Below are positions 1-10,600 of a stretch of 64,000 nucleotides of DNA, piece after piece. Under the pieces are notes generated by a model. It searched no databases. It saw only the letters and a program-made list of their open reading frames with translations, and had not been told where the DNA came from. Where the stretch lies: assembly GCF_051020985.1 (NCBI RefSeq), contig NC_135000.1, positions 25,884,784-25,948,783 on the forward strand, read 5' to 3'. Numbering within the stretch: the first letter of the stretch is position 1; the number at the start of each line of letters is the position of its first letter. The DNA comes from Nomia melanderi (lineage: Eukaryota > Arthropoda > Insecta > Hymenoptera > Halictidae). The translations under genes and the position numbers were made by a program.

Positions 1-520
1 TTTATCTAACACACGATTGTGTTTTACTGTCACAGTTGGACAGATCGAGATATTATTTATTCGTAAGCACTACGCATTTGTTGACAAAAATAAAAGCAAA
101 AGTTACATGTACTTATTTTATTTATACTTCGATGTGTTATATTGTGCGTGCGCAACATGTCAGGAATGTCTTTTTACAGGGTGCTCACATTTTCAAATTT
201 TTTAGCAATATTTCGTATTTTATAAGAATATTAACAACGAATCAAGTTGAAGAAGCTATTAACGTAAAAAATGGAAGCAACGTCAATTTTTAAAAATGAA
301 ATATACGATATTAATACAAGGTATTTTATTAGATCTGACAAATACAAAAGAACCATGGTTTTAAAGTTAGGTGTAACGGTTTTGTTATTGTGATGAGTTG
401 GAACCAATGTGTGATAATTAAATGGAAAACTAAATCAATAAATTCATTTTATTTTGATCCGTTTTCGTACATTATTTTTAAGTAATAATTACAACCAGTG
501 TAATTAAACTCCTTTGTACA
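1..520. other. AT-rich spacer upstream of the thiolase gene
   Basis: I see no convincing gene here. Short open frames exist but they are AT-rich, lack recognisable motifs and overlap one another in different frames. The stretch probably holds the promoter and 5' leader of the acetyl-CoA acetyltransferase gene that starts at 521. It could also contain the end of a neighbouring gene outside the window. Confidence 0.5.
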
Positions 521-2429
521 ATGGCAATATTAAAGAACATAAAGAAAGTAAGTCAATAAGCATTCAACTGTTTACCAATAATTGAATTAACTATTAAATA
601 ATCGATATTCGTTACGAAGTTTGAAATTTAAAATTGAGCATAAATGAGTATAGTTATATTAATCTTTCAGCTTGATTTATCAAGATCTGAGAGGTTATTT
701 TATCGAATCATTGTTGTACATAAATGTCTTTTTCAGATTCAACTGATCTATTTACGATCTTATACATCTAAAATAAAATTAAATGATGTAGTTATAGTTA
801 GTGCAGTTAGAACACCTATGGGATCATTTCGGGGAAGTCTGTCAAATATAAGTGCACCGCAACTTGGAGCTATTGCTATACAAGTAAATATTAATTGATA
901 TTTTAATATATGAATATTAATTAAATACTAATTAAAAATCTATTAGACAGCAATTGAACGTGCTGGACTTTCTAAAGAACAAGTAACAGAAGTATATATG
1001 GGAAATGTTTGTCAAGCATCTATAGGTCAAGCACCGGCCAGGCAAGCTGCATTATTTGCAGGTTTTAATTTTAAAATAAATTTTTATTCATTTTGCTTTC
1101 TTATTATTATTAATGTATATAATGTCAATATCAATATAACAGGTCTTCCTAAAACTACAATATGCACAACAGTTAATAAAGTTTGTGCAAGTGGTATGAA
1201 AAGTATTATGCTTGCTTCTCAGTCATTACAATGTGGACATCAAGACATTATTCTTGCTGGTGGTATGGAATCAATGTCCAATGTACCATTTTATCTTGCA
1301 AGAGGAGAAACTAAATATGGTGGCATGAAACTTGAAGTGTGACAAGCATTTTAAAATGTATTTAATCATTTATTTCTCTCATCAATACTTTTAGTAGTAG
1401 TTTTTTTTTATTATATTTCAACAGGATGGTATCGTACTTGATGCTTTAACCGATGTTTACAATAAATTTCATATGGGCAATTGTGCAGAAAATACTGCTA
1501 AGAAATTAAATATTACTCGTGAAGAACAAGATGAATATGCCATCAGCAGTTATAAACGCAGTGCAGCAGCATATGCAAATAAAATATTTTTGGACGAAAT
1601 TACTCCAGTTAATGTACCACAAAGAAAAGGCAAACCTGATATTATATTTTCAGAAGATGAGGAGTACAAAAAGGCTGATTTTACTAAGTTTTCAAAATTA
1701 AATACAGTTTTCCAGGTATAATTTAAAATCAAACAGTAATTATTTCAACTCATTGAAGTTAAATTATTATTTATAACTTAATTAACTTCCTTAGAGTAAT
1801 ATTTATTTATTTACTATAGAAAGACAACGGTACCGTAACCGCAGGAAATGCATCAACTCTTAATGACGGTGCAGCTGCATTAGTATTAACTACTACCGAG
1901 GTCGCTCAAAAGATGAATCTCAAACCTTTAGCACAAGTTGTTGCATTCCAGGATGCTGCAACTGATCCTATTGATTTTCCTATTGCACCAACATTTTCAA
2001 TCTCCAAAGTAAATTTCTTAAAGTGTACATAATTGTCGAACGAAAATTTACGAATTTTTAATAATCACATCTATATTCATGTTTAGTTATTAGAAAACGC
2101 GGGTGTCAGTAAAGATGACATAGCACTTTGGGAAATTAATGAAGCATTCAGTGCTGTTGCAATTGCTAATCAAAAATTACTTGATCTTGATCCCAATAAA
2201 GTAAACATTCACGGTGGCGCTGTATCTCTTGGTCATCCTATTGGGTATGTATTTAATTTTTTTTCTCAGCGCAAATAACATAAAATTTGCATATTTAAAA
2301 ATTTGTAGCATGTCCGGAGCTCGTATCGTGGGGCATTTAGTACATGCTTTAAAGGCTGGACAAAAGGGTGTTGCATCAATTTGTAATGGAGGCGGTGGTG
2401 CCTCTTCAATATTAATAAAAAAACTGTAA
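521..2429 (+). CDS. ACAT1: Acetyl-CoA acetyltransferase, mitochondrial (thiolase)
   Basis: Type II thiolase that condenses or cleaves acetyl-CoA and acetoacetyl-CoA in ketone-body and isoleucine metabolism. Eight exons join in phase: 521-547, 737-883, 947-1061, 1143-1336, 1425-1715, 1820-2008, 2087-2244, 2309-2429, giving 413 aa, the usual family length. The nucleophilic cysteine lies in VCASGMKS (exon 4), the histidine in GHPIGMSG (across exons 7 and 8) and the second active-site cysteine in CNGGGGAS near the C-terminus. The N-terminus (MAILKNIKK, then IQLIYLRSYTSK) is basic and free of acidic residues, as expected of a mitochondrial presequence. Exon 1 is only 27 nt and is the least certain part. 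The donor of exon 4 (GTGTGA) is weak. The introns are short and AT-rich, unlike the CpG-rich transporter locus that follows. Confidence 0.93.
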
Positions 2430-2801
2430 GTTTGTAATACAATGAACTCTGTTTACACTAGTTACATAAGGGACAAAGTTGTGCTTTGTGTAACAGTACC
2501 ATAAGAGATTTAAACTAATAACATACTCATGATTATGCATTTTGAAAAAGATCAAGTATCATATTGACTGTGATATATAGATCAATGTTTATATTATTAT
2601 GTACCTATTACGAAATATTTTTACGTAAAAGTATAATTATGAACAAGATGTTTTTTCTTACATAAAAAGATATATAATTTTACTTTCCATTATATTTACA
2701 AACAATATTTTTATACTACCTGTTTATACAAAATAAATCATATAAATAAAAACATGGAAACTTCTTTAATAGAATAAAGATTTTCTCTTTCATTCTATAG
2801 G

Positions 2802-3089
2802 TGTCATCCAATATCTTCTCCACCCTTATTAACATTGTACACGAAAAAGCCGTGTCCACTTTGCGACGTTTTAAAAGACGAATTGCGAACAAATTATTCT
2901 GGTCGATATCATTTGCAAGAAGTTGATATTACAATGCCAGGAAACGAACGATTTCTTAAACTCTACAAGTATGAAATTCCAGTTCTGTTCTTGGAGGGTC
3001 AATTTCTTTGCAAACACCGTTTAAACTCAGAACTTTTAGAAAGAAGATTGAAAGACTTAACGTCGCAAATTAATAGCGTTAACGAATAA
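2802..3089 (+). CDS. Glutaredoxin-like (DUF836) protein, C5orf63 type; 5' end missing
   Basis: Small thioredoxin-fold protein of the glutaredoxin-like DUF836 family, of unknown substrate. The reading frame contains TLYTKKPCPLC, a CPLC redox motif after a beta strand, then EVDITMPGN and a cis-proline-like IPVLF strand, as in glutaredoxins. The exon seems to start after the acceptor at 2800-2801 and to run to the stop at 3087-3089, giving about 95 residues. There is no ATG upstream in frame: a stop lies within the preceding 30 bases. A first exon, probably with a targeting sequence, must therefore lie upstream, and I could not place it with a good donor of the right phase. The exon lies about 370 bp after the thiolase stop on the same strand. 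It may be a separate gene, share the thiolase transcript, or be spliced to it (see findings). Confidence 0.7.
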   Translation, partial: CHPISSPPLLTLYTKKPCPLCDVLKDELRTNYSGRYHLQEVDITMPGNERFLKLYKYEIPVLFLEGQFLCKHRLNSELLERRLKDLTSQINSVNE

Positions 3090-3640
3090 ATATAAATTAC
3101 TGAATCTAAACAATCGAAATCTGGTTACACTTGAAACAAATTCAGCGCGCCAGTAATGATCGTACGCGTACAGTATACATGCATATATATGTTTATGAAA
3201 TTTATTTTTTATTCTCAATGGCGTTAATTAATTCAGTAATTTATTTCCCATTAAAATGATCATATCGTACGCAGCGTGACAACTAACAGTATGGAACTCA
3301 TTATTTTTTACCGTTTCTCATTAAGCGAATAGAAATAAATGAAACATTTATATATCCATTAAATGGATCACGAAGAAATGTATTTTAGTTGGCGAACAAT
3401 AGTGACACAATGTATCAATTATAACGATAATAACAAGAACAAAAGAATCCTACGATTTTATTAGATTCAACATTATAATTTGTAGAACAGACACAGTTCG
3501 CGCGCCTGCTTTCGCCCATAGTTGTTCTCTCTTCCAGTTAACTATTCTTTTTAACCCTCTTACTACCTACTACCTCTGCCCCTTGATTCCCTTTCTCTTT
3601 GCCGTTGAATCTATGCATACTCTCTTCCCAATGGGTACGC

Positions 3641-3682
3641 AAGCGGGCGGCAAGCAGGCCAGGCCAAGCAGGCTAGCAGGCA

Positions 3683-3713
<31 letters not shown>

Positions 3714-3740
3714 TAGCAGGCAGACAGACAGGCAGGAAAG

Positions 3741-3772
<32 letters not shown>

Positions 3773-3780
3773 CAAGCAAG
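3641..3780 (+). repeat. CAGG/GGCA tetranucleotide microsatellite
   Basis: About 140 bp made mostly of GGCA units (read as caggcagg), with a few CAGA and CTAG variants, followed by a CA/TA-rich tail to about 3830. It creates open frames on both strands coding for low-complexity protein (Gly-Arg-Gln-Ala on one strand, Cys-Leu-Pro-Ala on the other). These are artefacts of a repeat whose unit lacks stop codons. Confidence 0.95.
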
Positions 3781-4617
3781 CACACATATATACACACATA
3801 CACACGTACAAGCACGCACGCATATATACACAACAGATACCAACGTACACCAAAGATCAGCAGTGAATTGGTGAATGCACGCATCGGACTCTCCTTGCCG
3901 ACGTTCGTTCTTTTACAGTGCGTGCCTTACTCGGATACCGTGAAGTATATCTACTTGTTTCGTATTATCTACGTGGCGTATTGTAACGAACGCTTCGTTC
4001 GAGTTCTCGGATAAAGATGCGAAAGCGTAGAATAAACCCAGAGAAAGACAAACGAGTGCCCTTTAAAATCACGTAAATGGAAAGACGAGTGGTTGATTTG
4101 CTGCCACGATAGTGCCATCGAAGTTATTCGCGAGTGTCCGAGTGCCCTGCCTGATGTTTCGAGCGAGACCGCATTGACCAGTGCCAAAAATAACAGAGCA
4201 ATCGGATTCGAAGTGGAATTCGAATCAGTTTACAAAAGTACGGCGGTAATTTTTTGGTAGACAGTCCCGATACCATGCGTCGGGCCGAGCAATCGTTATC
4301 GATTCATTCCGGGGTTCTCGATAAAAGTTGATTCGAGAACCGTTGGATCATGATGATCTCTCGAAAGAAAGGAATTCCATAGGTTCCAGTTCAAAGGGGA
4401 TTTATCATTTTCGCCCGCCGCTGTACGGTAACGATCGCGAAGAAATGTGAATTCGTGTTCCTCGAATTTGTCGATTCGCAACGAGTAAAAGGGGCCTATA
4501 CGAAACCGAGCGGCGTGAAATTTTCGTCTCTTTTGATACGCGCGCTTCTAACCGAGTAAGTAAGCTCGCAATATTTTTAGATGGCGTTATGCTCGGTCTC
4601 GATCGGTTCACGAATTT

Positions 4618-4725
4618 TAGAGAGAGCGAGAGAACCAGCGAGTACGTGTTTTTCTGTGTTCAGAGAGAGAGTGTGTGAGAGAATGAGGGTGGGAGGGCGG
4701 AGAGAGGGAAAAACAGAGAGAGCCG
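4618..4725 (+). repeat. GA-rich low-complexity tract
   Basis: Interrupted GAGAG runs over about 100 bp. GAGA elements often mark insect promoters through GAGA-factor binding. Here the tract lies about 3 kb upstream of the first coding exon of the transporter, where a promoter would be expected. That link is inference only. Confidence 0.5.
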
Positions 4726-5790
4726 TTGCATCCCGTGGAACGTCGATCGGGTCGAATCTTTCGATCGTCTTAAATACGAATGCATTTCATTCGTATAATG
4801 GAACAATGGAAGTGTAAAATCTAACAGAACTAGATTTTTCTTTGTGTTTCTCGTCTACCAATCGAACGATCGCGAATGCAACGACAAAACTTCGAATCTG
4901 TTAATTAGACCTGTGCCACCGGTATTCCCGTGTTCCCGTGCGTCCGATGAAATTCTACGGAGAAAATGAGTACACACGTTTGACTATTCGTCTCGTTGAA
5001 CGTTCATCGACTTCACTGGTAAGACTTCCGATTTCCTCGACGATCTTCTCGAAAATCGTGAGACAACGATGGGTACGTACAGGCACGAAACTGTTCTCTT
5101 CATCCCAGAATAGGACTGACCAAGAGGAAACGGTTCGAGATAAAAGACAGATTAAGAATAATAATCTCTGGTGAAAATATGTGGCTGCAGTTCGCTTTCG
5201 AATGCGTATCGATGGCCATTGCGCATAGTGTTTTTCAAATACGAAAGGAAACGAAGTCAAGGGCGTAGAGAGAGAATTTATTGCAATTTCTTGGATGCCT
5301 AGTGTCGCGGGGGAACGAGTTAACGCGAATCCCATTGGTGCGTGCATGCGTCGTTCCCGAATTTGCCGGAAATTCCGAAGGAATCCGTGAAAAAGTCCGT
5401 TTCGACGAGTTTACAGAACAGAGCTCGTTACCGTTACTTCGCGCGATCTTGTGCACTCGATGTCGCGAAGAAAAGTTGCAACGGGAAGCCTTCGGAATGC
5501 ATAGGGAAATACCGTGCAACATTCTGCTACGGTATTTTTCAAGTGTAGCCGTATAAACAGTGATTTTCTTTACGAACGTCGATCGCTAGAGACGGTAACG
5601 CGGTTGTTCGAGATCGTTTTAAATCGGAACGAAAGTTCGGATTCAGGAACGCGGATGGAATTTCCTGCTGGGCCGCGTTGTTCTTTTAGGCTGTAGATCA
5701 GTTCGAAACCCCGAACGAATATTCTCGAGGCGTTGTCCTGGTTCGTGATTCACGAACGAGCTATGTAGAGCCGTTGCCAGCTGAGAAGGT

Positions 5791-5861
5791 CCGGTTACTG
5801 GTTACTGGTTACTGGTTACCGGTTACCTGTTACCTGTTACCTGTTACCTGTTTGTTACCTG
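5791..5861 (+). repeat. 7-bp tandem repeat (GGTTACT / TGTTACC)
   Basis: About ten tandem copies of a heptamer. The units drift from GGTTACT at the left to TGTTACC at the right, passing through one GGTTACC unit. One unit near the right end carries an insertion (tgtttgttacc). No coding role is seen. Confidence 0.9.
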
Positions 5862-6295
5862 AACATGCGTGCTGGCAACGAACTGAGTCGTCCTGACGTA
5901 TCGACCGTGACAGTCTCTCGATTCCCGTATACTCTTCAGTTTGTACGATCTCCGATGGATCACTGAAAAATCTCCGTTCCCCCGTTGCCCTTCTGCGCGC
6001 TCGTTGCGCGTTGATGTCACCATTTTTCTCTCGTGTACACACTCGCGCATAATAATAATAATAATATTTGCACTCGGAAATCTTTCATTAGAAATATTTA
6101 ATATTTTTCAATGAGTTATGGACGACGTTCTGTGAAACGAACTTAATGGGAGAACATGCACAAGTTGAGAACCAAAGTAATTATTTCAATATTCCACATA
6201 TTTATGGATTATACGAAGCTTAATATTGTGCGTAAGACTTTATAATTTTGATGTATTAGTGTCATGAAAATCTTGACGATTTTTCAGTACAGTTA

Positions 6296-6487
6296 TCCTT
6301 TTTGGCAAAGAAAAGTGGCAATAATTATTCAGTCTTTGACGTTACAATCTTCGCATTACACTATTATCAACTCAGTTGCGTTATTAAACATTTTGATTCG
6401 ACATTGATTATCTTGCATGTCACGATTGTTTTCAAGTCATTCAGAAGTGGCAGTCATCGATCACTGATATGGCAGTTAACGTGTTAA
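6296..6487 (+). mobile_element. TTAA-flanked MITE, family 1 (uninterrupted copy)
   Basis: Degenerate copy of the family also found at 19910-21357, 24773-24996 and 25540-25985. It shares the internal stretch reading roughly 'aaagaaaag..aataattattc..cactattatcaact', the TTAA-containing 'gcgttattaaac', and the right end 'atggcagttaacgtgttaa'. It is noncoding. This copy shows what the internal TTAA site looks like with nothing inserted. Confidence 0.7.
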
Positions 6488-7365
6488 TAACAATAATAAT
6501 AACAGTGGCAGTAGTATCAATGAAATCGACAAAAACAATAACAGTTGTGCATCAGTGATACAGAAAACATATCAGCCAACGAATAACTCAAGAAAGCAAA
6601 ATGTCGTATCAGCCGCTAGTTTGCTGATAGGTTTGCCGTGTTTTTCAGTTATCTCTGTTTGTCTATATTTCAAAATGTTTCAGCCAGATTGGTTCGAAAT
6701 ATCGAACGATTTCGTCGATACGAGGATTCGAAAGGTACAATGAGTTTCAGTGCAATTGATCGTCGCAGCAACGAGTAAAAAAATGTGTATACGTTATACG
6801 CGTTCTCATTGATTGGCGATTTTCTCCTCAACGGTACGGAAAATACCGGTTGCACTGTTAATTGTTTTCTTGGTTCGCGCAGGAAGCGACATCGCGGCGA
6901 AATAATGCTCCTCTCCCACGTACGATAAAGCATACCTATGGATAGTATTATTTAGCGTCGTTAGTAATATTTAAAAATTTTCTTTCTTAATTATCGTCAG
7001 ACCTGGAGTCGAACGATAAATCTGTCGGATAGACTTCTTTTAAACAATCGAAGCCCGCGAATCGTCTTTTAGCGTCGTGTCGTTAATAACGTCTAATAAT
7101 AGTACCTAGGTACAAGTTCGTCGGCGGAACTATGGCTAATATTCTCGGAGCGTCCAGCATTCGAGCGCACTTGTTCAAACGGTAAAGTTTAACGCAGTCG
7201 CGGTACCGTTCCGAGTCGGCAATTAATTGGAGCATGACACCTGGATGGACTTTTCGTAACATTCTTCGATGGTTTGCGAACGGTGAGTCCTTTCTAACAG
7301 ATTCGCGCGATTCCAGTGAACAACTACGTGGTCGTAGAATTTCTTTGTAGGCATTTCGGCGAACA

Positions 7366-7412
7366 TCGGGACACGAACACGAACGCGAACACGAACAGGA
7401 GGAACACGAAAA
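7366..7412 (+). repeat. Hexamer repeat (acacga / acgcga)
   Basis: Short tandem array of CGAACA-like hexamers with substitutions. It lies in the spacer just before the first coding exon of the transporter. Confidence 0.7.
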
Positions 7413-7699
7413 TGAGTCAAGCCTAGTGGGGCCGAGTCGAGCGAATGTCGGATAAGTTGTGATCGGTCGTTAGCAAAAGGTTTCCCACCGCTAAGTCCCC
7501 GGGACAAAGAGAAAGAGGACAGGTCTATCAGGCTCGTTCGATAGGAACAACGGTATTACTTTATTTTCGAATGATTCACGATGGGTCTCGAGCTTGAAAG
7601 TCGTATCCGAAGAATGATCGAAGAAGAATCACCGCTGCGTTAATGCCCACCCCGATACTGAATAGGAATGTTTTCGTTTCAGAAGTTGCCCGGTGGAAA

Positions 7700-10600
7700 A
7701 TGACGTCGACCGAGGACGGTGACTTGATAGATCTCGGGAATGAAGAGGTGTGCGTGCCGCGGGTGCCGGTTGCGGAATCGTTGCCCGACGAACAGGAACA
7801 TCTTCTGGACGTGTGCCCGCCGAAACTCGAGGAGACCCTCTCCTTGACCAGAAAGCAGGAACAAGTGCAAAGCGTGAGCGACGGTACCGACGTGCTGGTC
7901 ACTTTGGGTCACGATCAGGTCGTGCCGATTCGCAAGAGGATCGACGTCGTTTCCTCCGACACGATCAAAAGAGTTCGTGACATCACCAGGAATTTGGAGC
8001 CGGTTATAAGGAGGACCTGTTCCGCGATGAACGAGGTGCATCATCGGGACACGGTCGATCATGGAAGGGGGTTGGCGAATCCCGAGGACGGGTGTCACGG
8101 CCCTTCGGAGAGGCGCGAGGACGGGACGTTCGAGGCGCAGGAGATCAGCAACGCTTTCGACTTCCTCGCGGAGCACGAGGACGCCGAGGAACAGCTGGAA
8201 TCGGCGTACGATTGTCGCGATCCGCTCGACGACTCCCACGCGTCGGTGCTCTCCACGCGTTCCGAGAACGAAGATCTGTTGAGTCGCCATCGCGGTTCAC
8301 CGATGACATTAAATAGGAAAGCCACGGAGAAATATTTCCACACGGTCGACTCGAATAATTCGGCGTTCGAGTTGTCCACGAATTTCGGCGCGCTGCGCGA
8401 CGACACGTCGAGGAAGATCAGACGCGACGGCTCCATCGATCGGGAGTTCGATCTGGAGACAGGTGATAATGTCGTCGCTGTTAAGAGACGTTGCGAGGAT
8501 GGAACGTTCGGACTAACGGTCGGAAGAGTATCGTTCCAACGAGCGCATCGTAAATCCTGGACCGAAGGAACTAGCCTTAAGATCGGATCTAAGGACTCGT
8601 TTCCGCGATTCGATAGGTCAACCAGTTTGGGAGAGTACGGTAGCGAACCGTCGACTTCCAACGCTACTCACAGGCGATCCAGCTTTATTTCCAGGTACGA
8701 ACGTGTCGTCGTATTCCGTTCGTTTCGATATCGACATTGCCAAGTATAAGTACTTACGTTATAAAACCATTGAAGTCGTTCGATCGAGCTTCAATGTTTT
8801 CCAGTAATATACGTACTTATAGCGATGTCGCGAAACATTCGCAACGAGGTGAGAGTTGCCCGTTGTTCATCGCGTTGCGTGTTTCTATAACCGTTGTTCG
8901 ACGTAAACGTAGTTGGACGCGCTCACTGTGACGAACCTTTTTCTGTGGTTCCGTACTTTACTGTCCGTTATTGGCGTTTCCTGGTAAACGCGGATCATGA
9001 TGCGGTCAAAGAACAGGCTTAGCTGTCTTTTATCGTTTCCGATTAGGTGAGATTTATCGCGTCGAAGATCAAAGCTCGGAGATCAGGGATCGCGACGAAT
9101 ATATACGACCATTGTATTTGGTGAAACTTTAATTTTAGCTACCATCACAAGTAACCGTGATACGTAATCTTTCGTCTGTCGGTGAAATCGGTAGCAGAGT
9201 TTCGCGGTTTTCGAAATTCTCAGTTGAAGCGAAAGAACGATAGAGAGTCGCTGTGATAACTCGCGTAAAACGAAATCTCTCGCATCCCATGATAGTTTTT
9301 CAAGCGGGAACGGAAGGAGAGGGGCGAAATGTCGTTCAGACATAGGTTTCCGCGAACGGGACGTTGAAGAAAGTTTCGAGTGCGCGCGATCTCGCAATCT
9401 GCAATAGTTGCGAGCATACTTGATTGCGCTCGATGGGAGCGGTAAATCGAAAGTGGTGGGGCAGGAGGATAGCACGCGGAAAGTGAGTACGAGCACGATC
9501 GGGTGGCCTAGAGGATTTTCAAAGCGGCACGTGCCAGCTACGCTCGACAATGAGAACAAAGGAAAGGATTTCCTCGTAGAAGTTTGGTCGCGTCGTTCGT
9601 TCGTTCACGTTCCGCTTCAGGTGGTTCGCTGAACGGACCGGTAGAAGTATATTCGTATCGCGATCGAATAGGACTCGCGAGGCGAGCGTGGAACATAAAA
9701 TGAATGGATGATCGTTTACAGTTTCTCGAGGGACGAAGAGCTGGAGACGAATCCAGAGGATGGCTGCTCCGAATGTTCGGAGGTAGACTGGTCTTGGCTG
9801 GAGGAAGTGGAGTGCACGCGATCCACGGATCCGTCGTTGGCACCGGTTGCGGTTGACGCGGTTCAAGAGAGCACCGAGCAACACCGAGGAGGGAGTGCAT
9901 CCCCCACCAGGGAAAATGCAAGGCGCAAGCGCGGCTGCGAGCACCGTGCTACCGATGCGGGCTGCAGTGCCGCGATGTCCGTCTCCGGGACGGCAAAGTC
10001 CCCGGTGGTCGGTAGTTCGCGATGGTCGACCACCTCTGACCAGCTGTCCTCCGGTCTTACCGAGGAGGAGATCGATCGCGATGAAGCGTCAACTCGGCGT
10101 AGCGCGAGCAACGAAACCGTTGGTCGGGAGACAACAGGCCGCGACAGCAACCCCGCCACGCTGGTCAATTCCTGGCTCAGAGCTTCTATGAGACGTCTGC
10201 GACATTTGAGACTACCGGACGGGATCGAGCGACAACGCGGCATTGCCGATTCGAACGGTCGCCGGGGAATAGCGAATTCGTCTCCTATCGGCGTTACGAC
10301 CGCTACGGTGACCGCAGCCGCAGCCGCCACCCCGTCAGCGCCAAATTCTCTGCCGGACATAGCGTTGATCGCACCGGAGATCCTGGCAGCACAGACCAAT
10401 GGTACTTCCGGTACCCTTCTCAGGCCGTCCAGTGCTCCCGTCAGGAACGTAAACAGCCTGAGCGCGGTGCCGTCGCGTCGAGGTGGTCGACAGTTCAGAG
10501 GAAGTCGATCGCAGACCAGCAGGAGTCGCGAGTTGTCCTCCAGGCAGGGTAGCGTTCTGTCGACGACTACCGGCAGCGATACCACCGCGTCCGGTACGAC

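Larger units (their letters stand above)
3090..7682. other. Spacer and probable 5' region of the SLC6 gene
   Basis: No coding exon is supportable in these 4.6 kb. The stretch contains a CAGG tetranucleotide array, a GA-rich tract, a 7-bp tandem repeat, a hexamer repeat and one TTAA-flanked element. The coding exon of the transporter at 7683 begins with a clear splice acceptor, so one or more noncoding 5' exons and the promoter must lie upstream, probably here. AATAAA-type signals around 2725-2750 and the AT-rich stretch to about 3500 suit 3' ends of the first two genes. Confidence 0.5.

Noticed and set aside
3570..4014. Long open frames on both strands through the CAGG array (Gln/Ala/Gly/Arg-rich and Cys/Leu/Pro/Ala-rich)
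   Set aside because: The tetranucleotide has no stop codons in any frame. The predicted proteins are pure repeat with no flanking domain.
7679..8290. 203-aa and other frames opposite the first SLC6 coding exon
   Set aside because: They are antisense to an exon that joins its neighbours in phase. No domain is seen.
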